DNA from: Panicum virgatum
Taxonomy: Eukaryota > Streptophyta > Magnoliopsida > Poales > Poaceae
Reading direction: 5' to 3'
Assembly: GCF_016808335.1 (NCBI RefSeq)
Contig: NC_053149.1
Location: 22,810,451-22,874,450 of the forward strand
DNA length: 64,000 nt
The position numbers and the translations under genes were made by a program. Positions 1 to 12,826 of this stretch are shown here, piece after piece. Under the pieces are notes generated by a model. The model saw only the letters and a list, made by a program, of their open reading frames with translations. It was not told the origin of the DNA and searched no databases. Position 1 is the stretch's first letter. Each line of letters opens with the position of its first letter.

Positions 1-3000
1 AGAATTATTATTTGCATTCAACCATATTGAAATCATCATTGTTCAACTTCTTACTCTAAGCAGCAAAGGGATTAGCAATCTCAATCTTCGTGAGAGGCGG
101 ACGATTCCGAATCAAATTTCACACCTTGCAAGGATAAACCTAACACACACGCTTGGAGCACCGCCGAGTCACTCCAAAGCAACCTTTGGCTTCTCATTCA
201 GGTTTATGGAGTAATGCCACTCTCCCCGACTATAGGGCACTCTACCTCGTCCCTCATAGTCGTAGTGTTGCGCAACTTAATATAACTTTCATCTTTATTT
301 AACTTCCTATCTCTACAAGAGAGTGGGAGGTATGTCCACTTGCTGGGCCGAGAAGTTACTAGGCTTACCACGTACCATATTTACGGCATGTGGCTAGTAC
401 TTTCAAACGCTTATTCACCGCTACCACACACTGCAACCTTAGCAGATAATTTTATCAACACAGACAGATTCTACAACGCTGGCTTGGGTTTCAGAAATAT
501 CCCCGTTTGGATCCTGGATAAATTCGTACGTTCCATCGACTAGCGATATTATTTCTATATGCAATGCAGTAATTGAAATTAGTGAAGTGCATGAGTATAG
601 CTTCCTTCACTAAAAAGTTGATTTTCAATAAAACTCAAGTCAAGAAAACAATCATTTCACTTTCTACTTACTGGGCAGTCATTTATGGAGTAAAAGAGAA
701 TATAACAAATTCCATAAACTAACAAGGTTGGCTACTCTAGGCAAAAAAAACTGATCTCAATCAAATCCAAAGTTTGAATTCAAATGAAGTCAAATAACTT
801 AGACCTTAAGGCAATCATTTAATTATTTTAACCTAAACATAACAGACATTGGTGGAGTGGTTCTTTACAAAATTAACTAACTAAAGCAACATGATTACAT
901 TCACATGGCTAGTAGAGGTTAGCATAAAGATTTCAACTACAAAAATTAACAGGAACAAGTTTTACAAAATAAACATGGATCAAGCATTATATATCAAAAT
1001 ATTTAAGAACTCATGCTAGAAGCTAGCATTGGTCCTATAACATTTATACAGTCCTACTCATAGCATGAACAATACATGGTTCAAAAATCTCAAACAACAC
1101 ATTGTTGGTGCGTAAAATATAAATAAAGCATGAATTTCTTAGCATTTTTGATAAAACACATGAAATAACAAGCAAAATTCAAGTATTGAGGCCAAAATTT
1201 TTACATTAATACTATCATCATATATACTTGCTACTATAAAAATTTCATAGCATAACATGGCTCTAAACATCAATTATTTAAAAGATAAGAACAACTAGTC
1301 TTAAAATACTATTAAACATAAATCTATTTTTGCAGCAAAAATTTCAAACTAAAACATGTCATATTATGATTCCGCAAGGTAGAGGTTTTAATAAGGATTC
1401 CAAAAAATATTTATTTGCTAATTTATGATTTTTCTACAAATTATTATGAATTTTCAAAGTTCACTGCAAAAAGGGTAACAACAAAACTAGAAATTAACTT
1501 TAGGTCCCTAGATTCGCAGAAAACCCCTTGGAATAAACTGGGGTCTTGCAAATCAGCCCTTGGCCGGATTGGGGAAACAGAGGAACGGCGGCCAGCCGTT
1601 TTCCCGGCGAGGGGGCTCGTCGGCGGTGGGGGCAAGTTGGGGAAAAGAGGGAGGGGGCTCATGCACACCTACTAGGGTTTCAGTTGGGGTAGAGAGGGCC
1701 CGGGTTGATGGGGATGTGGGTTCCTGATCTTCTGTCAGGTTCTGGATAACTCTCGTTGTAGGCGGAGCGCAACACACCAATCCGGCTTCAGATCCTAAGA
1801 CCCGAATCTAGCAATTTTAGCACCACAACTCCTCTGGTTATCAACTGTGTCACAACCCGGTTGACCTCGTGAAGAAGGCTAATCCCTGCAAGTGCAACGA
1901 AGAACACAAGCAAAAACTCGAAAGAATGCAGCTCAATTGAAGTGACTCTGCAGATGAATGATTAATCTCACAAGTTAGGGTTTCACAGACCGATGAACGG
2001 CGATAACTGTTCTTGACAGAATGAATCTAAGCAAAACCCAAAGTCTCACGATGGAAGCGGAGGATGCTAATAAGGGTATAGGTCATGCAAGACCCACTGG
2101 ACGCGCCCCTATTGGGCTCCAAGACGATACACGGACTATCGGCCCAAAAACAGTGACGCAGCACCGGGACAGATTCTGGACATCAACTTCCTTGGACGAT
2201 TCCTATCAACTCCGGACTAATTTGGGCCTGTGACTGGACCCATTGGAAGCGTCTTGAAATTATATTTCCATCCATATCAAGTGTACCCAAATCCGAGCCC
2301 GTATGTGACCGTGGCGCCCGTTTTAGTGCAGACTGCTCCTAGACTCCGAAACGGACTCGAAGTTGACTTCGATTGGGCCTCCAACTTGGGATGGATGCCC
2401 TTGATGGCCTCCTAAGGAGGTGGCCAAGGTGGAGGAAGTCCAAAGACTTTCTTGACATGTTCTCCATCTTCACGGGGTGTGCTCCAACTTGAGCAAGGGT
2501 CCCATGTGTGAATAACAAGTCCAAGACGATGATGTAGATCTTGGTAGAAACAGCGACAGAATGTCTTGATGAATTGGAAGTCTTTCCGACATGATATTGA
2601 TTTCAAACAAGATCCACTTGAAAGCCTATCAAATAAGCTTTCCATCAAGAGCTCATTGACCTCAATCACACATCGGATGGATGAGTTACGGCCTTCCTAT
2701 TGAAGCACTATTGGGCTGCCGACGAACCGAATGTTGGACTTTGATGAGGTTGCACTTTGAAACACATTTGTACCTACAAATAAATAAGGACATGTACATG
2801 TGGAACCAAGTGAGTTGTACCAAAAGTCACTAAGCAAATGTGTAAACAAGCTCATCTTATCTTTAACTTTCATGGGCGTATCTATAGGTGTCGTGTCCTA
2901 ATCAGGGGTGGTGGCGCGACGGGAGCAGGCGGTCGGCGGCGGTCGGCATCGGTGGAGGCGGTGCTCCAGCGAGGCAAAGAGGGGATGGTCAAGCGTGGGA

Positions 3001-4097
3001 GCTTCACTGAGGCAAGACGAAGCTAGTAGGTTGCTGGTTTAGGGCAATACAAGGGAGGAGAGGCAGCTCCACGGGAGCAGGTGGCCGGCGGCGAGGTTGT
3101 GCCGTGGCGGCAGCGTTGTGGTGGCAACTGAGTGGTATGGCCTGGTCTAGAAGCTCCATAGGACTGAGAATGAGCTCTAGATGAGGTTGATTTGGATCAA
3201 TATGGGGTGGAGGGACATGTTCCGCGATGAGCTCCGAGCTCGAGTGGCAATGGCGGGCGGTGGTGATGTCTGATGAAAGGGATGGCCAGTGGGGCTATTT
3301 ATAGGCAGAGAGGGACGAGGATAAGCTCCTTCGAGCTGTGGATGAGCTTACTACAGCGGAGCTGGTCATCCAGGGGCGGTGCAGTGAGACCGGGCTTGCC
3401 GGTGGTTTGGATCGAGCGGCGGGGCAGATGGTGCGGCATGGCAGGCTTCCAGGCGGCCAGCACAAGTGGAAAAATGGGGCCAGGGAAAGTGAGAGGGGGC
3501 CGGGTGGCGAGGCTAGACAGCAAGCCAGGGGCGGGAGAGACCGACAGCGGCCAAACGGCGGCGAGGAGGCGGTGCCCCTGTTTCGGCAGACCGAGGAAGA
3601 AGAAAGGAATACAGTGGGTGGATCCAGATGCAAAAATAAAAGAAGTTAGGGGGTTTTCTGTAAACATAAAATTTTCTGCTGTTTTAGGGCTCAAATGAAA
3701 AAGTGTTCTACATGAAAGTTGTGTAGTTTTTGAAAATCTATAACTTTCATGTTGTGCAAAAATTCACTAGATCAATGGTTTTGAAATTATTTTGAAATCC
3801 GTCAATGCTTTTAAATGCAAAAGAATGCAGCTTATGTTTTAAAATTGCAAGGGTAGCCCTAGACATAAATATGTCTTTTTATGAGGGTAAAAAGTGAAAA
3901 CAAAATATGCATTTTAACTCCTCTTAAATTTTAAAACTTTGCCTTTTGCAAAACTATTTGATAAAAAGGACTTTGCACCTTTTCTAAAATTTCCAAAAAT
4001 ACCCTTGCTATCAAAATCATGGTTTAAATTTGTAAACAAAGACAAAAGCTATATTTTTAACTGGATGATTTTAGCCCATAAAACCTGGGTTGTCACA
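1..4097 (-). mobile_element. 3' LTR of Del/Tekay-like Ty3/gypsy element, left end outside the window
   Basis: Base 1 matches base 6312 of the sister LTR (5705-8130 plus 15995-17392), so about 607 bases lie to the left of the window. On the plus strand the LTR ends TTGTCACA at 4097, followed by a polypurine tract read on the minus strand (4098-4112). It differs from its sister by a 1.2-kb solo LTR (1706-2904) and a deletion of roughly 350 bases near 472. It is uninterrupted at 1473-1490, where the sister carries the nested complex. The length (about 3.5 kb without the insert) and the TG...CA ends fit Del/Tekay-type gypsy elements; that lineage name is inference. Confidence 0.85.
1706..2904. 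mobile_element. Solo LTR inserted in the 3' LTR
   Basis: This 1199-bp segment is absent from the sister LTR at about 16220, where the sequence runs through as GGCCCGGGGTGGCGG. It begins TGATGGGGAT and ends CCTAATCA, so it has LTR-type TG...CA ends. It is followed by GGGGT and preceded by CGGGT, a 5-bp target duplication with one change. It has no primer site, polypurine tract or second copy, so it is read as a solo LTR. The family is not recognised. Open frames inside it look accidental. Confidence 0.75.
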
Positions 4098-4112
4098 GCC
4101 TTCCCCCTAAAA
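4098..4112 (-). other. Polypurine tract of the Del/Tekay-like element
   Basis: Minus strand TTTTAGGGGGAAGGC lies directly before the LTR start TGTGACAACC. This is the plus-strand DNA primer site used in reverse transcription. Confidence 0.85.
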
Positions 4113-4973
4113 TGAATCTCGTCCCGAGATTCCGGGATATAAGTGAACTGGAAGATCAGATACAAGAGTTTGTTCTAGTCTGATAAGATCGATTTGCTTC
4201 TTGCCTTTGTCCTGGTTGGAATTCTGGTTGGAGTTCGGGTTCGGAAAAGATTTCTTGGGCTGGGGGCAATTTCTAGCAAAGTGTGAGGTACACCCGCAAT
4301 TGAAACAATGGTTGTAGTTCTTCCCACGATTGAACTGTTGATCATCTGGCCTTGGACCAGACTATTGCTGCTACTGCTGTTGCTGAGGCACTGAGAGTCT
4401 AGTTGCTCCTTGCTGCTGTCTTGTGTGCTCTATCCTTTGTCTTTCACGCTCTATCTTTGAATCATTATCGTGTGTAGAGTTTCCATCTTCGTCCAACTCC
4501 TTGATAGACGAAATAGTTCTTGCTCTGAATTCTGTATCTGGGTCAGGAGTTTTGATAGCTTGATGTCGACGACGTGGGATAAACTCCGTGCATGTGATTT
4601 CCCATCCAGTCAAATCTATAGGGTCTAGATTATGTTTGGGATTCCGTGCCTTCATTTCCTTAGGCATCATCGGAAGTTGTGATGGAGGTAAAAGGGAGTC
4701 TGAATAAATATCCTTTTCTTCCTTTATCTCCTCATTGGACTCTTGATAATTTGCAAACTGAGGTTGGTGTATAGGGCATCCACACGATTGATGTTGCTGT
4801 TGCTGTTGCTGTAGTAATTGCTGGATTATCGGTTGTCCTTGAAAAAGTTGATGGAGCAGATCATTTTGAGTAGATATTAGTTCCACTAGGTTGTCCAGAG
4901 TTGGCGATGATGTGGTTGATGGCCCACTAATATTTTCAAAGCCTTCCAGATTGTTGTGTGTCTCTTGATCCAT
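4107..4973 (-). pseudogene. Gag remnant of non-autonomous gypsy element, joined to the pol tail
   Basis: On the minus strand an open frame starts at 4973 with MDQETHNNLEGF. It runs through a glutamine-rich stretch and an acidic/basic region to two closely spaced TAG stops in a CAG-rich run near 4360-4375. The same frame continues into a CCHC zinc knuckle (CFNCGCTSHFARNC, about 4266-4310), the nucleic-acid-binding motif of Gag. It closes at 4107-4109 with the tail YPGISGRDSF, which resembles the last residues of gypsy Pol next to the polypurine tract. Protease, reverse transcriptase, RNase H and integrase are all missing, and so is a recognisable capsid region. Both stops fit CAG-to-TAG change. 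This explains an internal region of only 1.6 kb between LTRs of 3.5-3.8 kb: a large internal deletion left a Gag-only, non-autonomous element. Confidence 0.75.
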
Positions 4974-5689
4974 CTTCAGTATACAAAGTTCTTCATTAGT
5001 TTAGGGATCTATAACACTGTCGGGACATAGTGGACAAGGATAGAAAGATGTGATTCTGATTCATTGAAACATAGGGTTTCAAAGAATCCAGAAATGATAA
5101 AACTATAAACAAGGCTAGTTGATCATTTGAAACTCCTTGAACAAAAGATCAAGGATACAAAACTCTAGTTAACTCAAGTAGTTTACCTTTCCCAAGGTCA
5201 ACAAACTTGAGGTTTTAAAGCAAGACACTCACCAAATTCTCACTAACCAATCAGACAAAATAAAGCACTCTAAAGATCCTTAAAAAGATATTCAAAATAT
5301 TTACTAACTTAAACAAGAAACAAAGCATTCAAATGCAACAATGCATGCACGTCCTATCATCCTCACAACTAAAAATGACTGCCAATACATTTGGCTTTAC
5401 GTGGTTAGTTTCGGTGGAAATATAAATACGTCTCTCCCTTTAATATCTAGTCCATAGATCCTAATCGTCCTTAACCTATCGAATCCTGGTTAGTGTACCT
5501 GTAGAAAACACATAACATATATATATTTGATAGCCACCTTATAAAACCCATAAGATCATCACCCTAGGGCTTTACGATCTAAGCATAATCCTTAACAAAT
5601 CCAACGTACTTTTTTATAAATACTTTGTTGAGCACATCTTTTATTCCAAAAATAGTTTTTAAGGTTCATAGTACCTCTGTGTATGTTTC
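4974..5689 (-). other. Untranslated leader of the gypsy element
   Basis: This AT-rich stretch lies between the primer binding site and the Gag remnant. No convincing open frame or repeat was seen. It is read as the 5' leader of the element, transcribed on the minus strand. Confidence 0.5.
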
Positions 5690-5702
5690 GGCTCTGATAC
5701 CA
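5690..5702 (-). other. Primer binding site (initiator tRNA-Met)
   Basis: Minus strand TGGTATCAGAGCC, two bases after the LTR end, is complementary to the 3' end of initiator tRNA-Met, the usual primer of plant LTR retrotransposons. It fixes the element's orientation as minus and the LTR edge at 5705. Confidence 0.92.
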
Positions 5703-5704
5703 GC

Positions 5705-8130
5705 TGTGGCAGAACCGCCACAATTAATCTGGATTAAATGCATAAACCACCATTATTATCACTAAAATGGTTAATACGCACTTAAGACAGAATAATTTGA
5801 CAGTCTGTTGGGTAAAATCCCGATAAAACCACTGAATTTCGGATCGAAACAACATACCTCACGCGAAGGTGAGTCCAAAGATTACAATAACAACAATATA
5901 ACTATAATAATAAAATTTATTATAAACTAAGTTTGAGAATTCAAATGGATACCTCAAAAATTTAAAGTAGATAAGTTCTTCAGAGTTTATAAACAACAGA
6001 AAAGAAAATGATAACTAGCGACGATTTATGACATCACGATGAAGCCCGTACATGATGTCAATCTCATCAAATATCCCAATGAATACCTGAAAACAAAGTC
6101 ACAAGCAAGACTGAGCATACTAATACTCAGCAAGGCAGACCCGAAGAAGGGTATAAAATATCCCTTTAACTAGACATGCAAAGGCTTGTGAAAGCTCGGG
6201 GTTTACTTTTGCTGAAAAGCAACTAAAAATATATCCTTAATTTCAAATTTTAGCTTCAGGTTCTAGTTTCATTAACCATTCTAAATTTGCACCTATCTAA
6301 ACAAGCATGGTAGAATTATTATTTGCATTCAACCATATTGAAATCATCATTGTTCAACTTCTTACTCTATGCAGTAAAGGGATTAAGCAGTCTCAATCTT
6401 CGTGAGAGGCGGACGATTCCGAATCGAATTTCAAACCTTGCAAGGATAAACCTAACACACACACTTGGAGCACCGTCGAGTCACTCCAAAGCAATCTTTG
6501 GCTTCTCATTCCGGTTTATGGAGCAGTGCCACTCTCCCCTGACTATAGGGCACTCTACCTCATCCTTCATAGTCGTAGTGTTGCGCAACTTAATATAACT
6601 TTCATCTTTATTTAACTTCCTATCTCTACGAGAGAGTGGGAGGTATGTCCACTTGCCGAGCCGAGAAGTTACTAGGCTTACCGCGTACCATATTTACGGC
6701 ATGTGGCTAGTACTTTCAAATGTTTAACCACCGCTACCACACACTGCGGCCTTAGCAGATTTTATCAACACAGATGGATTTCAGATGAAGCGGTTGACCA
6801 AATCCGTCCATGGTCCTTACAGTGATTGCATAAAGTAAACAATCAACACCTATAAATCTCGCGAGTGACAGGAAATCACCCGACTTTTATCGGTCCTATT
6901 AGCATAGCATCTAGTCGAACTCTATTTCTAGTGTTCAAACAATAGGTGCATAAGATTATGCATCTAGGTTTTCATTCAACTCCAATAACATAAATGCACA
7001 AGTAAATGGTAATTAGTTGCATAAAATAATAGGATTATGCACCAGGGCTTGCCTTTAGTGACGTCTATAAAGTCAGTGAAGTTTGATTCTTCCGAATTAG
7101 AGTTCGGGGCTTCAGTTAATTCCACAACGTTGGCTTGGGTTTCAGAAATATCCCTGTCTGGATCCTGGATAAATTCATATGTTCCGTTGACTAGCGATAT
7201 TATTTCTATATGCAATGCAGTAATTGAAATTAGTGAAGTGATTGAGTATAGCTTCCTTCACTAAAAAGTTGATTTTCAATAAAACTCAAGTCAAGGAAAC
7301 AATCATTTCACTTTCTACTTACTGGGCAGTCATCTATGGAGTAAAAGAGAATATAATAAATTCCATAAACTAACAAGGTTGGCTACTCTAGGCAACAAAA
7401 AGTGGTCTCAATCAAATCCAGAGTTTGAATTCAAAAGTCAAATAACTTAGACCTTAAGGCAATCATTTAATTATATTAACCTAAACATAACAGACATTGT
7501 GGAGTGGTTCTTTACAAAATTAACTAACTAAAGCAACATGATTACATTCACATGGCTAGTAGAGGTTAGCATAAAGATTTCAACTACAAAAATTAACAGG
7601 AACAAGTTTTACAAAATAAACATGGATCAAGCATTATATATCAAAATATTTAAGAACTCATGCTCGAAGCTAGCATTGGTCCTATAACATTTATACAGTC
7701 CTACTCATAGCATGAACAACACATGGTTCAAAATTCTCAAACAACACATTATTGGTGCATGAAATATAAATAAAGCATGAATTTCTTAGTATTTTTAATA
7801 AAACACATGAAATAACAAGCAAAATTCAAGTATTAAGACCAAAATTTTTACATTAATACTAGCATCATATATACTTGCTACTATAAAAAATTCATAGCAT
7901 AACATGGTTGTAAACATCAATTATTTAAAAGATAAGAACAACTAGTATTAAAATACTGTTAAACATAAATCTATTTTTGCAGAAACAATTTATAAATAAA
8001 ACATGTCATATTATGATTCCACATGGTAGAGATTTTAATATGGATTCCAAAAAATATTTATTTGCTAATTTATGATTTTTCTACAAATTATTATGAATTT
8101 TCAAAGTTCACTGCAAAAAGGGTAACAACA
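5705..8130 (-). mobile_element. 5' LTR of the Del/Tekay-like element, left segment
   Basis: The LTR starts TGTGGCAGAACC next to the primer site. It matches window bases 1-1482 from 6312 onward and keeps about 350 bases (around 6780-7120) that the sister has lost. It is cut at 8130 by the nested complex; the last five bases, CAACA, are the left target duplication. Confidence 0.88.
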
Positions 8131-8956
8131 TGATAAGGACACGGCTACGCTGTCCAAATAATTTTGCCCAAATCTTTCACGGTACAAGATCACAAAAAAT
8201 TAGCTTCTCTGATTATTTTCTTATCGCCAGAAAGTTCTTATTGCCAGAAAGTAGCTGTTATATAATCACTATCACCTGTGCCTCACGACAAATATTCTAG
8301 CTGATCTTATTAAATATAAATGAACAGTAACAGCAACCAACAATTATATATGCTCCCGGAGAGTAGCCAGCTGTTCTCTAATTCTGAAATGTCGAGATTA
8401 ATTAGCAATAGGAACAGTCTGAAAAAGATAGCAGCAGGGATGGCCCGTAGCAGGCACCAATCGACAGACAAAACAATGTCAGTCTGCTCACACTAGGCAA
8501 TCAACGTAGCAGCTCCAAATCTCACAATAGGATATATATTATAATGATGAATTTGGCCAATGCAAATAAGATAATCCAGATCGATGAAATAATTCCATTC
8601 AATCAAGCCGCCAAGACAAGTAGTAAATAGCACAGATAATAATTGAAACAAATCCCGATGATCTTCCGACTAATCAAACTCCAATTGTAGAAATAATATT
8701 GATATAGGGATCAGCTTACAGAGTAGATGATGCAAACCAAACTCTAGATAATTCTTCCACCCACTGCCACGACAAACCACGATCAGAAGATGGGGATCCA
8801 CTGAAGAATCCAGAGCAGCGCACCCAGAAAACAATCCTGATCACGCTCCCAATCATGATCCAGAAGAATCGGTAAGGTAGATGAGATCGGACGGCGTGTC
8901 GCTGTTGGTAGGAGAAACCCTAGATGAGAGACACAAATAAAATCCAATCTAATCCC
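8131..8956 (-). mobile_element. Outer end of nested gypsy element (probable LTR, minus strand)
   Basis: The segment begins TGATAAGG immediately after the duplicated CAACA and runs to the CACTA insertion at 8957. With 12852-13077 it would form an LTR of about 1.05 kb lying outside a minus-strand polypurine-like tract (minus CAAGGGGGAGG, about 13078-13088). The TSD and the tract support this. However, the first 30 bases do not match the LTR remnant beside the primer site at 14737, so the assignment is tentative. Confidence 0.5.
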
Positions 8957-8975
8957 CACTACCGGAAACAACACG

Positions 8976-9510
8976 TATGCCGAGTGCCAGAGACTTTGCC
9001 GAGTGCATAATATCGAGCACTCGGCAGAGTTTACATTTGCCGAGTGCTTCACAAAAAGCCCTCGGCAAAAACCTGACACTCGGCAAAATTAATGTTTGCC
9101 GAGTGCCGCTCATCCGACACTCGGCAAAATCAATCTTTGCCGAGTGCCTCTGATGAGACACTCGGCAAACATCCTCACGTGCCCTGCACGCTCCCGTTCC
9201 CGTGGGGTGGCGTTCAGGCCATTATTGTTTGCCGAATGCCGGCTACGGGACACTCGGCAAACCCAGCTTTGCCGAGTGCCTGACAGTAAACAATCGGCAA
9301 ACAATGTCACGTGCACCGCACACGACTGTTACCATGACCGTTACTCCGTTACTCCGACCGGTACCAGTTACCACGTCCGTTACAGTTACTAGTTGCCGAG
9401 TGCCGTCCATGGGACACTCGGCAACGTTCTGTCAATGCCGAGTGCATTATGCTGGCACTCGGCATCCAGTCACCTTTGCCGAGTGTCTTTTTTGGCTCTC
9501 GGCAAAGTGA
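8976..9510. repeat. Left subterminal repeat array of the CACTA element
   Basis: More than a dozen copies of TTTGCCGAGTGCC and its reverse complement GGCACTCGGCAAA occur in both orientations, often as hairpin pairs 20-40 bases apart. Subterminal arrays like this bind the TnpA-type protein of the family. Confidence 0.9.
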
Positions 9511-9777
9511 GAGAAAAATATTTTCATTTACCCTCCAAACTTTTTTCTCTGTTATTATAGTATGTGATGGACATCATATATAATTTTGGTAAATTATCCT
9601 TGAAGTTTACCATATTTACATTATTTATTTCATTAAAAGCGTATTTTGTGGATAATTCAAATTTGAACTACAAAATGTAGTGCAATTCGTGGATAATTAA
9701 TGGAAAAAGTATATTCATGTTATTGAGGTCTAGGGAGAACGAGAGGAGGTAAGACAGGTGGTGGAGGCCAGGGGAGG

Positions 9778-12166
9778 ATGAGAAGGAGCAGGAGGGAGAG
9801 GACACCTCCAGATTTGACGACGGCGGCGGCGGAGGAGGAGGACGAGGAGGAGGAGCGGGAGCAGGAGGAGCAGGAGCGGGAGCAGGAGGAGCAGGAGGAG
9901 CCAAGACAGGAGGAGGAGGACCAGGAGGAGGAGGAGGAGGAGGCAGCAGGAGATACGAGGGCGGTGTGGTTGCGAGGACCGTCGCAACTGCCGCAGCGGC
10001 CGATACCTCTTGTGAGACGCACGATGATTCGACCGGTACCAGACAGGTAATACTTTATGTTATGCACAATGGCATTTATTTTTCAATTCATATGTTCAAA
10101 ATGACAAGACACTAATACTTTTTTGTTATACACTTTTACAGGTATTGGATGCGCGTGCAGGCGGGTGCCCACAAAAGGAAGCCCAACGGCATTTTGGGAA
10201 CCCTATGCAGGGAGCTCTTCCCTGGGCTGGTGATGCATGACGGGATCCTGGAGCCGGCATACACGTGGGACCACTACATCGCCGTCCCAGATGCAGAAGA
10301 TCGGGAAGGGAGGTCCTTCAGCAACAAGGCGAGACGGGTGGTGGGAGAATTCTGGGTAAGTCGTCGCACTATATTGGTGAATAGTTACCATATATTTGAA
10401 ACTCTTTGAATATTGACTGCAATTATCGAGTCTATATGCAGGATTTCTACAGGTGCGAGCCAGGATATGAGGCCATAGCGGCTCAGGTGGCTGACACAGC
10501 ATGTCACAAACTAGTGAAGGACATGCACTACGAGGCGCGTGTTCAGGCCGTAATTACCTACTGCGCCGATGTGGAAAAAAGGAAGGTCGGCAAGGACGTA
10601 GCAAGAAATATGTTCCTCACGCGGGAACAATACTTGAGGGTAAATGACGAAATCACTACTCATTTCTTTTGAATTTCATTTTCGGAAATGTCATCCACTT
10701 TGCTTCCATTACGTGTAGGTGCCTCCGAACTGGTGCGCCGGCAAGGGCGCGTGCTAGGAAATGATGGTGGACAGGTGGCTTAGCGAGGAGTGGATTCAGC
10801 GGCACAACTTATGCCGGGAGCGCCGCTTGTTGATGCAAGGTGCGCCACACCATCAAGGCAGCCGAGGCCTTCCCGAGTACATGGATGTTTGGGTAAGTCA
10901 TTACACTTTTTGGTACTTTCAAACTCTAAATTCTGCATTCTCACTAATCATTGTATTATTTTGCTTTGCTTGCAGTCGGAGTCACATGAAGACCAGGAAT
11001 GCAACGACTTCCAGGCATACTGTATGGCGCACAAGGGCAGGGCGACGTCCAACATCTCCTACAACCCGGCGGATCCACCCGAGGCGTACAGCAACCCTAG
11101 CATCCACATGCGCATCACTAAGTACACGGAGATGGGAAAGGCGCTCCATGGGGACACATGGGATCCGGCCACCCATCCCCTTTCTGGAGAAGCCATCATG
11201 AGGGCAGGAGGAGGGAAGAAGCACGGCCGTTACGGGATCGCCAACAGCCTTGTCGACATAGCCAGTATGCCGACTCTCTCCTAGCTTCGAGCAAGGACCA
11301 CCGACTCGACCCTGCCAATACGCCCATGGCCTGAGACTTCAGTGGCCAGCGTGCGTGCAATCCAGGTTATTTCTACTCCATTTGTCGTTCGTTGCTTTTA
11401 GTTATCTTTTGTTTGCATTGTAACATTTGGGTGAAATCTTATAGGCCTGGATGTACGAAGAGACGAAGAGGCGGGAGGAGATCGAGGCGAGGCTGGAGGA
11501 GGAGCAGACGCTAAGGCAGGAGCAAGAGCGCAGGTGGCAGGAAGAGCGAATGCAGGAGCGGCAGAGGATGGAGCAGGCGCTTCTTGCTGAGCGACAGGCC
11601 ACGCAACAACAGATGCAGACCATGTTCTCATACCTCCAAGGCCTTGGCACGACAATCAACTATCAACCACCACCAACGATGCCCTGGGCTCCACCACCGC
11701 TGCCACCGCTAGGCCTTCCTTCTATCTTTCCTCCATCTGGTGCTACAGGCACTCATGTGAGTATGATATATAGATTTACTTTGCTTGCACATACATATTC
11801 AAATTTTGAGATACTTTATGTCAATATATCATGTGCTATATCTGAAAGAACATCTAGACTCACTTAGTGGTTGGTTGATTAATGACATAGGCTTTAATAA
11901 GAATGATTAGAAGGTATCACAGCTGATATATACATGAGCTAAGTCAAGGATATGAAAGTTGAAAAGCGGCTATTCATTTAATATTTTATCTTTTCAAATT
12001 GAGTTTAGGAATGTCATACTATCAAGAGGGACATGAACTCTAACAATTTTCTCAAGATGTAATCCTATGTCCATTTTTTTTGCAGAATCAGTCGATTGGG
12101 GGGTCAAATGAGCCTCCGGACGAGAATTCACCGGCACCGGCGGCGGCGCAGTGGCCACCTAGCTGA
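9778..12166 (+). pseudogene. TnpA-like (plant Transposase_24 / Ptta-En/Spm family) gene, seven exons, two stops
   Basis: All splice sites can be placed with GT-AG ends: exons 9778-10046, 10142-10355, 10442-10639, 10719-10892, 10976-11364, 11445-11756 and 12086-12166. Exon 1 encodes a Glu/Gln-rich acidic stretch. Exons 2-5 give the conserved Transposase_24 region (YWMRVQAGAHKRKPNG, then DFYRCEPGYE, WLSEEWIQRHN and CMAHKGRATSNISYNPA). Exon 6 gives a long Glu/Arg/Gln coiled coil (KRREEIEARLEEEQ), and exon 7 a short Pro/Ala tail. The family is thought to bind the subterminal repeats on either side. The frame holds through every junction but has TAG stops at 10755-10757 and 11282-11284, so the copy is probably dead or only partly translated. 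Confidence 0.85.
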
Positions 12167-12447
12167 TTTAGAGTTGTTCATGGTATTTGTTCTACAGACT
12201 TGTGCTTGTTGGACTAGACTTGTTTAATTTGTTGGACTTGTGCTTGTTGAACGTTAAAATTATGGCATCGATGTTGGACTTGTGTTATTTGTGATATTCG
12301 TGCGATGTAGCGTGAGATACTTGTGTTATTATGTGATATTTGTGATGGACGTGCCTTATATATGCTGTATTAAATGTCTGGAATGTATATATGCTGTATT
12401 TGTGATGATGAATGTGGTTATTACACAATAAATAAAAAAGCAGCACG
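12167..12447. other. 3' untranslated part of the CACTA gene
   Basis: AT-rich, with repeated TTGGACTTGTG and TGTGATATTTGTG words after the stop codon. No gene is seen. It is probably the 3' UTR of the TnpA-like transcript. Confidence 0.45.
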
Positions 12448-12826
12448 CTTTGCCGAGTGTTTTTACCCAAACACTCGGCAAAGCAACTATTTTTCTATTT
12501 ACTAGAAAAATGCTTCGCCGAGTGCATTTACTTAGGCACTCGGCGAAGTTTGAAACTTTGCCGAGTGCCAGACGCGTGGCACTCGTCAAAGAGCAAAACT
12601 TCGCCGAGTGCCAGTGTGGCAGCACTCGGCAAAGCTCGAAACTTCGCCGAGTGCTGCCAGCTTGGCACTCGGCGAAGTTTGAATCTTTGCCGAGTGCCAC
12701 GCGTCTGGCACTCGGCAAAGTTTTCGTCTCCGTCCCGTTCGGCCGTCCCGTTCACCCCGTTCGCCTATTCGTCCATCCCGTTTCAACTTTTTTTGCCGAG
12801 TGCGGCTTGGCACTCGGCAAATTGGC
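12448..12826. repeat. Right subterminal repeat array of the CACTA element
   Basis: About a dozen copies of (T/C)GCCGAGTGC and complement in alternating orientation, the counterpart of the left array. Many copies here read TTCGCCGAG rather than TTTGCCGAG, so the two arrays differ in their major variant. Confidence 0.9.

Noticed and set aside
8137..8155. GGACA...TGTCC inverted words at the left end of the nested complex, possible small DNA transposon
   Set aside because: Only five bases pair around a nine-base loop; there is no second end and no duplication.
9668..10067. Long minus-strand open frames rich in Ser, Leu and Pro
   Set aside because: They are the complement of the Glu/Gln-rich first exon of the CACTA TnpA-like gene, which has splice sites and a domain on the plus strand.
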